In this document: in pieces, positions 1-6,297 of the stretch
Numbering within the stretch: the stretch's first letter is position 1
Layout: each line of letters starts with the position of its first letter
From: Desulfobacteraceae bacterium
GTDB taxonomy: Bacteria > Desulfobacterota > Desulfobacteria > Desulfobacterales > Desulfobacteraceae
DNA: 15,215 nucleotides
Assembly: GCA_003354055.1 (NCBI GenBank)
Contig: PIVQ01000105.1
Coordinates: forward strand, 1-15,215
Reading direction: 5' to 3'
Position numbers and translations under genes: made by a program
Notes under the pieces: model-generated
Told to the model about the DNA's origin: nothing
What the model saw: only the letters and a program-made list of their open reading frames with translations
Databases searched by the model: none

Positions 1-266
1 CACGCACAGAAAAGCCCATTGGTATTCATCCCACAAGTATTCGTAAAATAATCATCAGGTGTGCCATTCTTAATATACGGCTCATATAAAAAAGACATGT
101 GAAAAACTTTCATACGATACACGGATTCAATCCAAAATTTTGAAGGGATGAAATCAAAGTCAAAATTCATCGCATAAAAAATTTCACTGCCATATAAAAC
201 AAAACTTGTGCAAGCTTGTGCTGATGAAATAAAGGTGAAAAAGAAGAATGCTGACCGGTACTCGAA
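1..266 (-). CDS. N-terminal part of a choloylglycine hydrolase/linear amide C-N hydrolase-like (Ntn) protein, runs off left edge
   Basis: The minus strand is open without a stop from just after the TAG at 267-269 to the window edge (about 88 codons). It begins with a hydrophobic stretch (AFFFFTFISSAQA) that looks like the end of a Sec signal peptide. This is followed at 210-212 by a Cys in the context ACTSFVLYGSEIFYAMNFDF, and later by NTCGMNTNGLF. In the choloylglycine hydrolase/penicillin V acylase/linear amide C-N hydrolase family the mature protein starts with the nucleophile Cys in just such a C-T-x-F ... N-x-D context, followed by a GMNxxGL motif. Inference: an exported amidase acting on a linear amide. 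Oddity: no ATG, GTG or TTG lies between the TAG and the Cys codon; the first in-frame ATG (168-170) falls after the nucleophile. The 5' end may be lost, the start non-standard, or the TAG read through. Family call fairly sure; intactness not. Confidence 0.65.
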
Positions 267-2033
267 CTATAATTCTGAAAAGGACACCCAGTAGCGCTGT
301 TCGAATACTTTGAGGATATCTATAACCTGGCCCATGAATTCTTTTTCACTCATTGTCTTGCCGTAAAGCGGAGACAGTCGTCTGGATATTTCCGCAACTG
401 TCAGTTTTCCCGAAGCGTAACGAATCACCTCACTCTCAAGTGCTGTCAGGCGGATGCGGAATATGGACAATCCGTCCTGGTCCTGCTCTAAAAGACGGAC
501 TGTACGCATGGGGCGAAAGGAAGGGAACGCCGCCGGGGGTATGTCGCTGGAATGCTGGGGATCAGGGGCGTTTACCATTCGCATACAATAGGTTTGCATG
601 TGATGTTCCTCGTTGAAAAACGAGCACCACTCCGAAGATATGCCGTAGGTCGCTTCGATCTGAAAAAGCCGGCGGATCTGCTTGAAGGGAATCTTATTCC
701 TTAATGCAACCATATTTGTCTTTATTCTTGACAGCAGCCACTGATTCAACCGGGTGATTTCTTCCCGTGTCAGCGTTTCTGTCCTGGCCGTGGCATATTC
801 ACCTAAAGACGTTTCGGAAGTGGCATCCAAGAGGGTGAGTCCATACTTTTGAGGTTCCCGGCTCATGGGGGTGTGGGGAAAAGGAATGAAAATCATGGTG
901 GATACGGCGAGTATTCCCGGAGCCGATTCCATAAGCTTTTTAACAAACCGTTCCGTTTCTTCCACGGTCTCCTGTGTCTCAAAGGCCCCGCCGCAGATGA
1001 CGTTGCAGAAGAGCATCGGCAATTCGTGTTCAGCGCAAAGCTTTACAACTGTCAGGATTTCCTCCAGGGTCACTTGCTTGCGGTAGGCATCAAGTACACG
1101 CTGGACACCTGATTCGAGCCCCAGTTGTAATCGAACCAGCCCGGATTTGATCATGACCGGAAGGATATCCGGTCTTTTAATGAGGGTTTTTACATGGGCC
1201 TCACAGAACCACGTAAAATCGTATTGTTTTCTCAGACGGCGCAATCCTTCGCATATTTTGAGAACCCGGCAGGGATCTATTGTAAAGGTATCATCATTAA
1301 AGCAGATAAAATGGCTTTTCTTTTCCCCTTCCTGTTCGAGCCGTTGCTCCACCTCAGACAAAACATTTTCAACGCTTCTGAATCTTACCGTTTTCGTATT
1401 GTGACCTTCATAGCAGAAGGAACAGCTGAATGCACATCCCCGTCCGGTCATAATATTGATCTGTCTGTTGGAAAACTCAGAAGGAAGATGATGTTTGGCA
1501 GGATTGGGGAATGGAAGGGCATCTAAATTTTTGATGAGTTCCCGGTCTGGTGTTTTCACAACCTCGCCGCAGGAGTTGCGAAAAATGATACCCTTGATCT
1601 TTTCAAGTGTCCCCTTACCGGCCAGGTAATAGTCGAGGAGTTCGAGAAACGTGAGTTCACCCTCTCCCCGAACAACGGCATCGGCTTTTGATGCGGCCAG
1701 AAAGGCGTCTCCCAGTACCACTGACTGGGGGCCGCCGACAAGCACCGGCAATGACGAGGTTTCTTTGATCCTGCGGCTCAGTCCCGCAACATCAGTCTGG
1801 TTGTCATAATGGCAATAAAAACCGATCAAACGCACATGATTTTGCTCAATTTCCTGCTCGATCACTGAAACAGCGTGGTTCACATCGCCGGTGTACAGCC
1901 GCGCCGAATACCCTTTTTCATTTGCACAGGCTGCCAATATATCCAGACCGATAATCTTTCCATAGGCCGCCCGCAAGCCGATGCCCCCATAAAAGCTGCG
2001 CTGTGTATAAATGAGCAATATATCGTAGTTCAT
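267..2033 (-). CDS. Cobalamin-binding-domain radical SAM protein with C-terminal PqqD-like domain
   Basis: This 588-aa protein has the layout of B12-binding radical SAM enzymes. Residues ~1-165 look like a Rossmann-type cobalamin-binding domain (LVGGPQSV at ~98-105, VRGEGE at ~121-126). The [4Fe-4S]-binding motif is C200-x3-C204-x2-C207 in TGRGCAFSCSFCYEG, and the SAM-binding barrel runs to ~400 (FNDDTF at 245-250, QLGLESG at ~303-309). Enzymes of this class use 5'-deoxyadenosyl radicals and often methylate unactivated carbons. The substrate cannot be told here. Residues ~510-585 resemble a PqqD/RRE-like winged helix (LTALESEVI, then a G-K-L-T-V-A-E-I segment), as in peptide-modifying enzymes; this part is weaker. 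The ATG at 2033 follows AGAGGACTCA on the minus strand, a usable RBS. The next gene downstream is an Ntn hydrolase in the same frame behind the TAG stop, so the two may be functionally linked. Confidence 0.85.
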   Translation of the reverse strand: MNYDILLIYTQRSFYGGIGLRAAYGKIIGLDILAACANEKGYSARLYTGDVNHAVSVIEQEIEQNHVRLIGFYCHYDNQTDVAGLSRRIKETSSLPVLVGGPQSVVLGDAFLAASKADAVVRGEGELTFLELLDYYLAGKGTLEKIKGIIFRNSCGEVVKTPDRELIKNLDALPFPNPAKHHLPSEFSNRQINIMTGRGCAFSCSFCYEGHNTKTVRFRSVENVLSEVEQRLEQEGEKKSHFICFNDDTFTIDPCRVLKICEGLRRLRKQYDFTWFCEAHVKTLIKRPDILPVMIKSGLVRLQLGLESGVQRVLDAYRKQVTLEEILTVVKLCAEHELPMLFCNVICGGAFETQETVEETERFVKKLMESAPGILAVSTMIFIPFPHTPMSREPQKYGLTLLDATSETSLGEYATARTETLTREEITRLNQWLLSRIKTNMVALRNKIPFKQIRRLFQIEATYGISSEWCSFFNEEHHMQTYCMRMVNAPDPQHSSDIPPAAFPSFRPMRTVRLLEQDQDGLSIFRIRLTALESEVIRYASGKLTVAEISRRLSPLYGKTMSEKEFMGQVIDILKVFEQRYWVSFSEL

Positions 2034-2094
2034 TGAGTCCTCTTCTCATGGCATACCGCTAGTCCGGATATTTGGTCGGTGCTTAGGCCGAGTG

Positions 2095-2337
2095 TCAAAA
2101 ATAAACCACCCAGGTAGTTGGCGTGGCGTTTCCATTCACATCTTTCCACTTGGAATAGTGGATTTTGCACTGGAAGATTTTAATTTGACCCCACGCCTTA
2201 AGTCGTGTTGTAATGACGTTTGCCTGTGCACCAAATTTCAAATTAAGTGATTTATGAAATTTTGGTCCGCAACGTAAAAAATATTCAGCGACCACATGTC
2301 CGGCCAAAAAGGTAATAATTCGCAAACGGTTTATCAC
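2095..2337 (-). CDS. Possible small protein (80 aa), GTG start overlapping the preceding stop
   Basis: An 80-codon minus-strand ORF starts with GTG inside the sequence GTGA, whose TGA is the stop codon of the 232-aa gene at 2334-3032. A 4-bp start/stop overlap is typical of translational coupling. The C-terminal half (around KIHYSKWKDVNGN and TTWVVYF) reads like protein, but I recognise no family, and there is no independent RBS of quality. It could instead be the remnant of a longer gene or chance. A partial TTGACA (minus strand, 2093-2098) at its end could be the -35 of the radical SAM gene downstream, but no good -10 follows. Confidence 0.3.
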   Translation of the reverse strand: MINRLRIITFLAGHVVAEYFLRCGPKFHKSLNLKFGAQANVITTRLKAWGQIKIFQCKIHYSKWKDVNGNATPTTWVVYF

Positions 2338-3032
2338 GAAAATATGCTGGTAACAGATCTGATACCCTCAATAGGGTTCGGAATTGAGGGTATGGGAATC
2401 TCCTTAAAGAGCTCCTCAAGCTCTTTGAAATAATGAACGGGATCATGTTCAATCCATCCGGGCAGTGTTTTTGAAAAAAAATCGGGTATTGAGTGTTCAA
2501 AAAAATTTCCCAATACAATTCCGGCCTTCAGTGTTGCGTCGAAATCACCACGCAACCATTCTAACAATTCCGGTAAAGGCGTACATGGTAAATCATCGCC
2601 CGGGTCATAAGCGTCTCTCAAATTGTCCCCATAGAAACGCCAAGGCTCTTTAGCGGTCTCATTATATATGTCTGCAATCTTGCCGTAACAGTGGCCGTCC
2701 AAACCTTCTTTTAACTCATTTCTGAGCTTCATCGCCTTGACCGCTCTTTCCTTATCCTTTTCAGTGGGTTTCTCTTTAACCTGGCAACTGCGATCAACAG
2801 ACAAAAGAAACATATTGGCCATCTGCAAACCATGTTCCATATTGCCGACAGCTACGAGATCCGGCTCGGTAAAAGAGATATCTTTACCAAGCATCCCCTC
2901 AAGAGTAATCCAGAGTGAATGCCAATCTTTGGCGAGTGCTTTTTCTTTTAATCCCACAGCCTCTCCAGTTTCACACTTCAGCAATAATAAAAGTGCATGA
3001 CTCTTTTCTTTTGACAGGCGGCAAACTGACAT
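2334..3032 (-). CDS. Hypothetical protein, 232 aa
   Basis: I do not recognise this protein. The gene is well supported: the ATG at 3032 follows AAGGAGGTTTCA on the minus strand, a near-perfect Shine-Dalgarno with 6-nt spacing, and a TTGACA-like promoter lies about 70-100 bases upstream. The product is soluble-looking, with no signal peptide or membrane segment, and rich in charged helices (KPTEKDKERAVKAMKLRNEL, ~87-106). It has a few Cys residues (C5, C20, ~C83, C114, C151) without a clear metal motif. The second half contains an acidic, aromatic section (WLRGDFDATL; GWIEHDPVHYF). Its stop overlaps the GTG of a possible 80-aa ORF by 4 bp. Function unknown. Confidence 0.7.
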   Translation of the reverse strand: MSVCRLSKEKSHALLLLLKCETGEAVGLKEKALAKDWHSLWITLEGMLGKDISFTEPDLVAVGNMEHGLQMANMFLLSVDRSCQVKEKPTEKDKERAVKAMKLRNELKEGLDGHCYGKIADIYNETAKEPWRFYGDNLRDAYDPGDDLPCTPLPELLEWLRGDFDATLKAGIVLGNFFEHSIPDFFSKTLPGWIEHDPVHYFKELEELFKEIPIPSIPNPIEGIRSVTSIFS

Positions 3033-3101
3033 TGAAACCTCCTTTTTGATTTACGATTCGATTCGATTTAGATAAAAGTCCTCTCTACTAGTGATCGTCG
3101 T

Positions 3102-3131
3102 GTTGTAGTATTTAGTTAAAGGGCATGTCAA
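3102..3131 (-). promoter_or_regulatory. Candidate sigma-70 promoter of the 232-aa gene
   Basis: On the minus strand a perfect -35 TTGACA (plus 3126-3131) is followed after 18 bases by TACAAC (plus 3102-3107; 4 of 6 matches to TATAAT). It lies ~70 bases upstream of the ATG at 3032 and points at it. Prediction from consensus match only. Confidence 0.4.
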
Positions 3132-3251
3132 TTGAAAAAAAAATCATATTATTTCCGCAGAAAAAATCTCTTAACGTCCATTAGTTTAGTTGTTTGTATT
3201 GAATTGGAATTTATTGTAACTTGACAAAAATCGTGCGCGCAGCGCCGCCTC

Positions 3252-3287
3252 CGCCTTTTCCAGCTTTTCCAGCTTTTCCAGCTTTTC
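3252..3287. repeat. 9-bp tandem repeat (CAGCTTTTC)n
   Basis: Three perfect head-to-tail copies of CAGCTTTTC (3261-3269, 3270-3278, 3279-3287) are preceded by one degenerate copy, CGCCTTTTC (3252-3260). On the minus strand the repeat would read (E)KL-EKL-EK. The unit count in such microsatellite-like repeats usually varies between strains. It sits directly beside the perfect hairpin at 3293-3318. Confidence 0.85.
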
Positions 3288-3292
3288 TCGCT

Positions 3293-3318
3293 GGCGCCAA
3301 TCGCTTTTTATTGGCGCC
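3293..3318. repeat. Perfect 9-bp inverted repeat (hairpin)
   Basis: GGCGCCAAT (3293-3301) and its exact reverse complement ATTGGCGCC (3310-3318) are separated by the 8-base loop CGCTTTTT. The stem is strong, and there is no T-run after it on the plus strand that would make it a classic terminator. It may be part of the composite repeat element that continues to 3513. Confidence 0.75.
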
Positions 3319-3335
3319 TTTACATATCTACCGCC

Positions 3336-3513
3336 GGTCCGGCTGGGATGTCCGACCTGGTCGAACAATTTTCAAGCGGTTCTAAATTCGCTCCGAAAAA
3401 AGCCGTGAAACTGCGGTGCAGCGGCTCCTCAAACAACACGGCTTTTGTTTCTTCGCTTCATTAAGAACCGCTAAAAAATTCCACCCTTATGGCACGGACA
3501 CCCCACCCGGACC
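3336..3513. repeat. ~180-bp nested imperfect palindrome (MITE- or REP-like, or structured RNA)
   Basis: Three sets of arms nest around one centre. The outer arms 3336-3353 and 3496-3513 match at 16 of 18 positions as inverted repeats. The middle arms AGCGGTTCT (3375-3383) and AGAACCGCT (3464-3472) are perfect. The inner arms AAAAGCCGTG (3398-3407) and CACGGCTTTT (3437-3446) are perfect. A small CTGC-GGT-GCAG hairpin sits near the centre (3411-3421). The whole could fold into one long interrupted stem. I know no named element with this sequence. A short non-autonomous mobile element or a dispersed repeat is most likely; a structured RNA cannot be ruled out. Confidence 0.65.
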
Positions 3514-3590
3514 TACTCGGTTTGCGAACTGTTGGATAAGAACCCACAAAAAGCCGCTGTTGTTTTTATTCAAAGGGTATAAGTAGTGCG

Positions 3591-3681
3591 TTCCGGTATC
3601 AAAATTGCCTTTATTGACAGGCTTTTGGGGGCATTTTAATGACCGGAAAAAAAATGAATACATATATGTAGAAAAGGCAAT
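3591..3681. repeat. Interleaved inverted repeats (A-B-A'-B')
   Basis: TTCCGGT (3591-3597) pairs with ACCGGAA (3642-3648), and ATTGCCTTT (3604-3612) pairs exactly with AAAGGCAAT (3673-3681). The order is interleaved, so both cannot form a simple nested hairpin; in RNA this would be a pseudoknot or alternative folds. A perfect TTGACA (3614-3619) with TTTAAT 15 bases later also lies inside, a weak plus-strand promoter look-alike with no gene after it. Confidence 0.4.
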
Positions 3682-3733
3682 CCTACTTTAAGTTTGAAGT
3701 AATTCCCTTACTACACAATTGACTTGTTTGTAA

Positions 3734-3967
3734 TTAAAAATTGAATCCATATACATACCATTTTGCACTTGAAAAATCTGGGTCGTCACCACCAGGGTGG
3801 GCATCACAATTGTGTTTGTTAGCTAATTCTGTCTCTTTCCTCTGTGCTATTTCTTTTGAACTGAATGGGCCTTCAAGTATTTGCCAGTCTGTTAAACTTG
3901 AATATTGACTTTCCCAATAAGCTTTCCTTTGCTCAAGGTTAGTTGTCATTCCTATTCTACATCCCAT
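3734..3967 (-). CDS. Small GIY-YIG-like protein, 77 aa
   Basis: The ATG at 3967 is preceded on the minus strand by GAAGGGAG with ~7-base spacing, a good RBS. The start of the protein (CRIGMTTNLEQRKAYWES) resembles the helix after the catalytic Arg segment in GIY-YIG proteins (a G-x-T-x-N-L-x-x-R pattern). The protein ends in an aromatic KWYVYGFNF tail after a HPGGDDPDF segment. At 77 aa it is close to a minimal GIY-YIG module (~80-90 aa), yet the GIY and YIG strands themselves are not evident, so nuclease activity is doubtful. Upstream on the same strand are the 60-bp REP-like hairpin and the 49-aa gene. Family call tentative; that it is a gene is likely. Confidence 0.55.
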   Translation of the reverse strand: MGCRIGMTTNLEQRKAYWESQYSSLTDWQILEGPFSSKEIAQRKETELANKHNCDAHPGGDDPDFSSAKWYVYGFNF

Positions 3968-4000
3968 AAAAAATCTCCCTTCAAAAATTAATGGAATTCA

Positions 4001-4060
4001 GGGTCAGGTTTTGAATTATCATTTTTTACATTGCAAAGCATGTACTTCAAGATCTGATCC
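4001..4060. repeat. 60-bp REP-like imperfect palindrome
   Basis: GGGTCAGGTTTTGAA (4001-4015) and TTCAAGATCTGATCC (4046-4060) match as inverted repeats at 12 of 15 positions. The interior contains TACAT...ATGTA around a GC-AAA-GC tip, so the whole 60 bases can fold as one hairpin. The terminal 'GGGTCAGGT-TTGAA' type of motif resembles the palindromic units mobilised by REP-associated tyrosine transposases. No such transposase is in the window. The unit sits cleanly between two small genes. Confidence 0.55.
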
Positions 4061-4084
4061 TATTTCGTACAATTCGGATGAGCT

Positions 4085-4234
4085 TTAATTTTTGCACCCA
4101 TTCTTATCACAAGTAATTCTTTGTGATGATGTTACCCAATGGTTAGGGTTCTTTTTGGTGTCAACGCCACATCCGGTACGACCATCTTTAGTTCCTTGGT
4201 GTACCACTCCTGTAGGTGTATGTTTTACGGTCAT
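4085..4234 (-). CDS. Small Cys-containing protein, 49 aa
   Basis: A 50-codon reading frame starts at the ATG at 4234, 6 bases after AAAAGGAG on the minus strand (a strong RBS), and ends in TAA at 4085-4087. The product starts MTVKHTPTGVVHQGTKDGR, then has TGCGVDT, NPNHWV and a C-terminal CDKNGCKN. Three Cys (C22, C42, C47) and two or three His could bind a metal, with the C-x4-C pair resembling half of a zinc ribbon, but this is only suggestive. No signal peptide. The gene lies 102 bases downstream of the 551-aa NTPase on the same strand and could be co-transcribed with it. I do not recognise a named family. Confidence 0.6.
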   Translation of the reverse strand: MTVKHTPTGVVHQGTKDGRTGCGVDTKKNPNHWVTSSQRITCDKNGCKN

Positions 4235-4336
4235 CTTTAGCTCCTTTTAAAAAAAGTTTATAGTTAATACCCATATGTATAATCGCGATGCTGGACGAAT
4301 TCAGGACCGCGTTAAAAATGGGCGTGTTGTTTGAAT

Positions 4337-5992
4337 TCACACTTTTTTCCCCGATGTATTTATCCCAAGGGATCGATGGTATTTTGGATGGATGATTATA
4401 TTTGTTTGTAAATCGATTTCTGCTGTAGCTAACCCAGTGCCACGTTCATCTACCCAAAATTCAGATTCATATGAACTCGTCTTGAGCCCGATTAAACCTA
4501 CTCGGAAATAAATTTTTGCCAGTAAAATTTTAAATTCTTGTGCTGAGGTGATTAGATCGACCACCTTCATTGCATATTGCTGTAATACACCTTGACCAGA
4601 TGGATTGTTGGCTGCAACTTCCAAACATAAATCTTCGAGTTCTTGATCGTCAATAATAACGAGTTTAAAGGAATTCGGTTTTCGTTGGAAAATTTTAGTA
4701 AATTTTATCAAGGCAGGAAAACTTGAATTCCATTCATCCCCAAGAGCTCTCAGCCTTGATCTGGAATATTCACCCTCAGCGTTTTTAAATTCAGAAGCTT
4801 TCAATTTTGATAGATTTGCACCTGCCAATATACAAGAGTTAAAAAAAGCGACCACATCTCGAGGTCGTTCGGTAATTTTACAAATGTACTCTGTTATTGG
4901 TATTTTTCGATATTGTTTTGGAAGCAAATCTTTATGTGAAATAGATTGTTTGGTGTATCTTCGAGAAACTAAATAATTAATTCTCTTATCCATAACACAG
5001 ATCAAATCTTTTTTAGCCCATTTTAAAGGTAAATATAAAGATTGAAATTTTTCTTCCTGAAATCCAGATTCCCTTGTCAATTTAAAAACTCGTTCTATCA
5101 AATCACGTCTTATTGCCATTATCACTTTAGCATTTTTTACTTTATAAAAATCTCTTGATGTTAAGATTAGAGCCATAATTAATCGATATCTAAGACGCTC
5201 TTCGACCCAGTTTTCATCTAAACTATCGACAACAATATAGTATTGTTTATGCTTGTTGGAGAGAACTATATCGAGAAGTTTGATTACTTTATGAAGATCT
5301 TGCACTTGCGCCCGTGATACAATATCTTGCCCTCGATTAACAAGCTGAGATTTTTGTTCTTCGGATAGTTTCTCCCCACCTTCTAAAGCCCCTTTAACTT
5401 TTGCACCAGGTATACCCAATTCAGAGGCCATTTGCGAATTTAAAGAGGTCTCTAATTTTTTTGAAATTTCTTTCACTCTAAATTCAGTCTCCTGCCAAAA
5501 GCTTTCACCCCATTCTTGAATATATTCTATTGCTTCCCTCGCCTCGCGTTCCTTCAAGGTATCACCGTTAAACATTCGTTTAAGTCTTTTTATAAACGAC
5601 GGCTCTCCATTTGGCTCAGTTGTTGAAAAGTGTCTCTTTAAAATTTCTACTGTTAAAACATGCCTCCATAGTAGTTTGAAAAATGGATCAAGATTAACGC
5701 CTAAACCCGAAAAAAACTGTAATATAGTTGAGTTAGAAATATATGTGAGCGCAAGATTTTCTGGTTCAATAACAATAACTTGATCACCATAGGTCCACTT
5801 AAGTTGTTCAATCAGTGCTGTTTTGCCAGAGCCAGCACGTCCTAATAATATTTGGCGATGGTCTTCGATATCTGCCAATACTGATAAGTCTCCAGTGTCA
5901 ATGAAACAATTTTTCAAAAATTCATTGTCCTGTTCTGCAGCAACAGCACCGATGTGATCTGTTCTTTTAAACTTAAACTGTCCTGTGCTCAT
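4337..5992 (-). CDS. P-loop NTPase (Sll1717-like), 551 aa
   Basis: The Walker A motif GRAGSGKTA is at residues 51-59 and a Walker B-like YYIVVDSLDENW at 251-262 (D256, D259/E260). AIRRDLIERVF at ~293-303 sits where a sensor/arginine-finger helix is expected. The N-terminus (FKFKRTDHIGAVAAEQDNEF, then a 'D-T-G-D' segment before Walker A) matches my recollection of the 'P-loop ATPase, Sll1717 family' layout. Such NTPases recur near defence genes but their role is poorly known. A charged helical insertion (~120-235) separates the Walker motifs. The ATG at 5992 follows GGTGG with short spacing. It lies downstream of the OLD-helicase pair on the same strand, separated by a 55-aa ORF and a hairpin, and may be an accessory or an independent defence gene. 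ATPase call strong; family name moderate. Confidence 0.75.
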   Translation of the reverse strand: MSTGQFKFKRTDHIGAVAAEQDNEFLKNCFIDTGDLSVLADIEDHRQILLGRAGSGKTALIEQLKWTYGDQVIVIEPENLALTYISNSTILQFFSGLGVNLDPFFKLLWRHVLTVEILKRHFSTTEPNGEPSFIKRLKRMFNGDTLKEREAREAIEYIQEWGESFWQETEFRVKEISKKLETSLNSQMASELGIPGAKVKGALEGGEKLSEEQKSQLVNRGQDIVSRAQVQDLHKVIKLLDIVLSNKHKQYYIVVDSLDENWVEERLRYRLIMALILTSRDFYKVKNAKVIMAIRRDLIERVFKLTRESGFQEEKFQSLYLPLKWAKKDLICVMDKRINYLVSRRYTKQSISHKDLLPKQYRKIPITEYICKITERPRDVVAFFNSCILAGANLSKLKASEFKNAEGEYSRSRLRALGDEWNSSFPALIKFTKIFQRKPNSFKLVIIDDQELEDLCLEVAANNPSGQGVLQQYAMKVVDLITSAQEFKILLAKIYFRVGLIGLKTSSYESEFWVDERGTGLATAEIDLQTNIIIHPKYHRSLGINTSGKKV

Positions 5993-6039
5993 TTTACCAC
6001 CAAGTTTGATATTGTTTGTTACTGTGAAACTTGAAAAAT

Positions 6040-6056
6040 AACCGGTTTATCCGGTT
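6040..6056. terminator. Hairpin with T-run on either strand, possible bidirectional terminator or attenuator
   Basis: AACCGG (6040-6045) and CCGGTT (6051-6056) form a 6-bp GC-rich stem with a 5-base loop. On the plus strand CGTTTTT follows; on the minus strand ATTTTTC follows. It lies between the 55-aa ORF and the NTPase gene, ~50 bases before the NTPase start, so transcription from the OLD-helicase operon could be attenuated here. The stem is short, so it is only a moderate terminator. Confidence 0.4.
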
Positions 6057-6106
6057 CGTTTTTGTTGGAATTTATAATACAATTTTCAAAGTTTGACCCA
6101 TGACCA

Positions 6107-6274
6107 TTAAATGTCAAACCTAAGAAGGTATCTCACGGGCTCATCATCTGGGTTATTGGAGTTTAAAACTGAAAAATAACCACTTTCAACTTGAAACTCT
6201 TTTTCAATCGTTTTCGCTAAAGTTTTTGTTCTGTTTGCTCGTTGGCGCAAACTCTGTATCCAGTCAGTAAGCAT
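6107..6274 (-). CDS. Possible small protein, 55 aa, downstream of helicase
   Basis: A frame of 56 codons runs from the ATG at 6274 to TAA at 6107-6109. The product starts MLTDWIQSLRQRANRTKTLA, a basic amphipathic-looking helix, and ends in SGYFSVLNSN...YLLRFDI, which reads like a small folded beta-hairpin domain. It begins 23 bases after the helicase stop in a different frame. The RBS is weak: an AGGA lies ~18 bases upstream, and no close Shine-Dalgarno is seen. It is on the same strand between helicase and NTPase and could be a small regulator or partner of the system. No family recognised. Confidence 0.45.
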   Translation of the reverse strand: MLTDWIQSLRQRANRTKTLAKTIEKEFQVESGYFSVLNSNNPDDEPVRYLLRFDI

Positions 6275-6297
6275 ATCTTTTGAGGCGTTTTTCCTAA

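Larger units (their letters stand above)
3033..3733. other. Non-coding, repeat-rich stretch (~700 bp)
   Basis: No credible gene is seen here on either strand. A 60-codon minus-strand ORF (3186-3368) runs through the tandem repeat and only yields a low-complexity EKLEKLEKLEK stretch, so I treat it as a by-product of the repeat. In order along the plus strand the stretch holds the promoter of the 232-aa gene, the 9-bp tandem repeat, a perfect 9-bp hairpin, the nested ~180-bp palindrome and an interleaved set of inverted repeats at 3591-3681. These are listed separately. Confidence 0.7.

Noticed and set aside
3186..3368. 60-aa minus-strand ORF with EKLEKLEKLEK stretch
   Set aside because: It is produced by the 9-bp tandem repeat and the adjoining hairpin; no RBS and low-complexity product.
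3336..3540. Palindrome as an integron attC site (GTTGGAT at 3531 fits GTTRRRY)
   Set aside because: No matching RYYYAAC on the left side at the right distance, the arms do not align with attC L/R boxes, and no integrase or cassette array is present.
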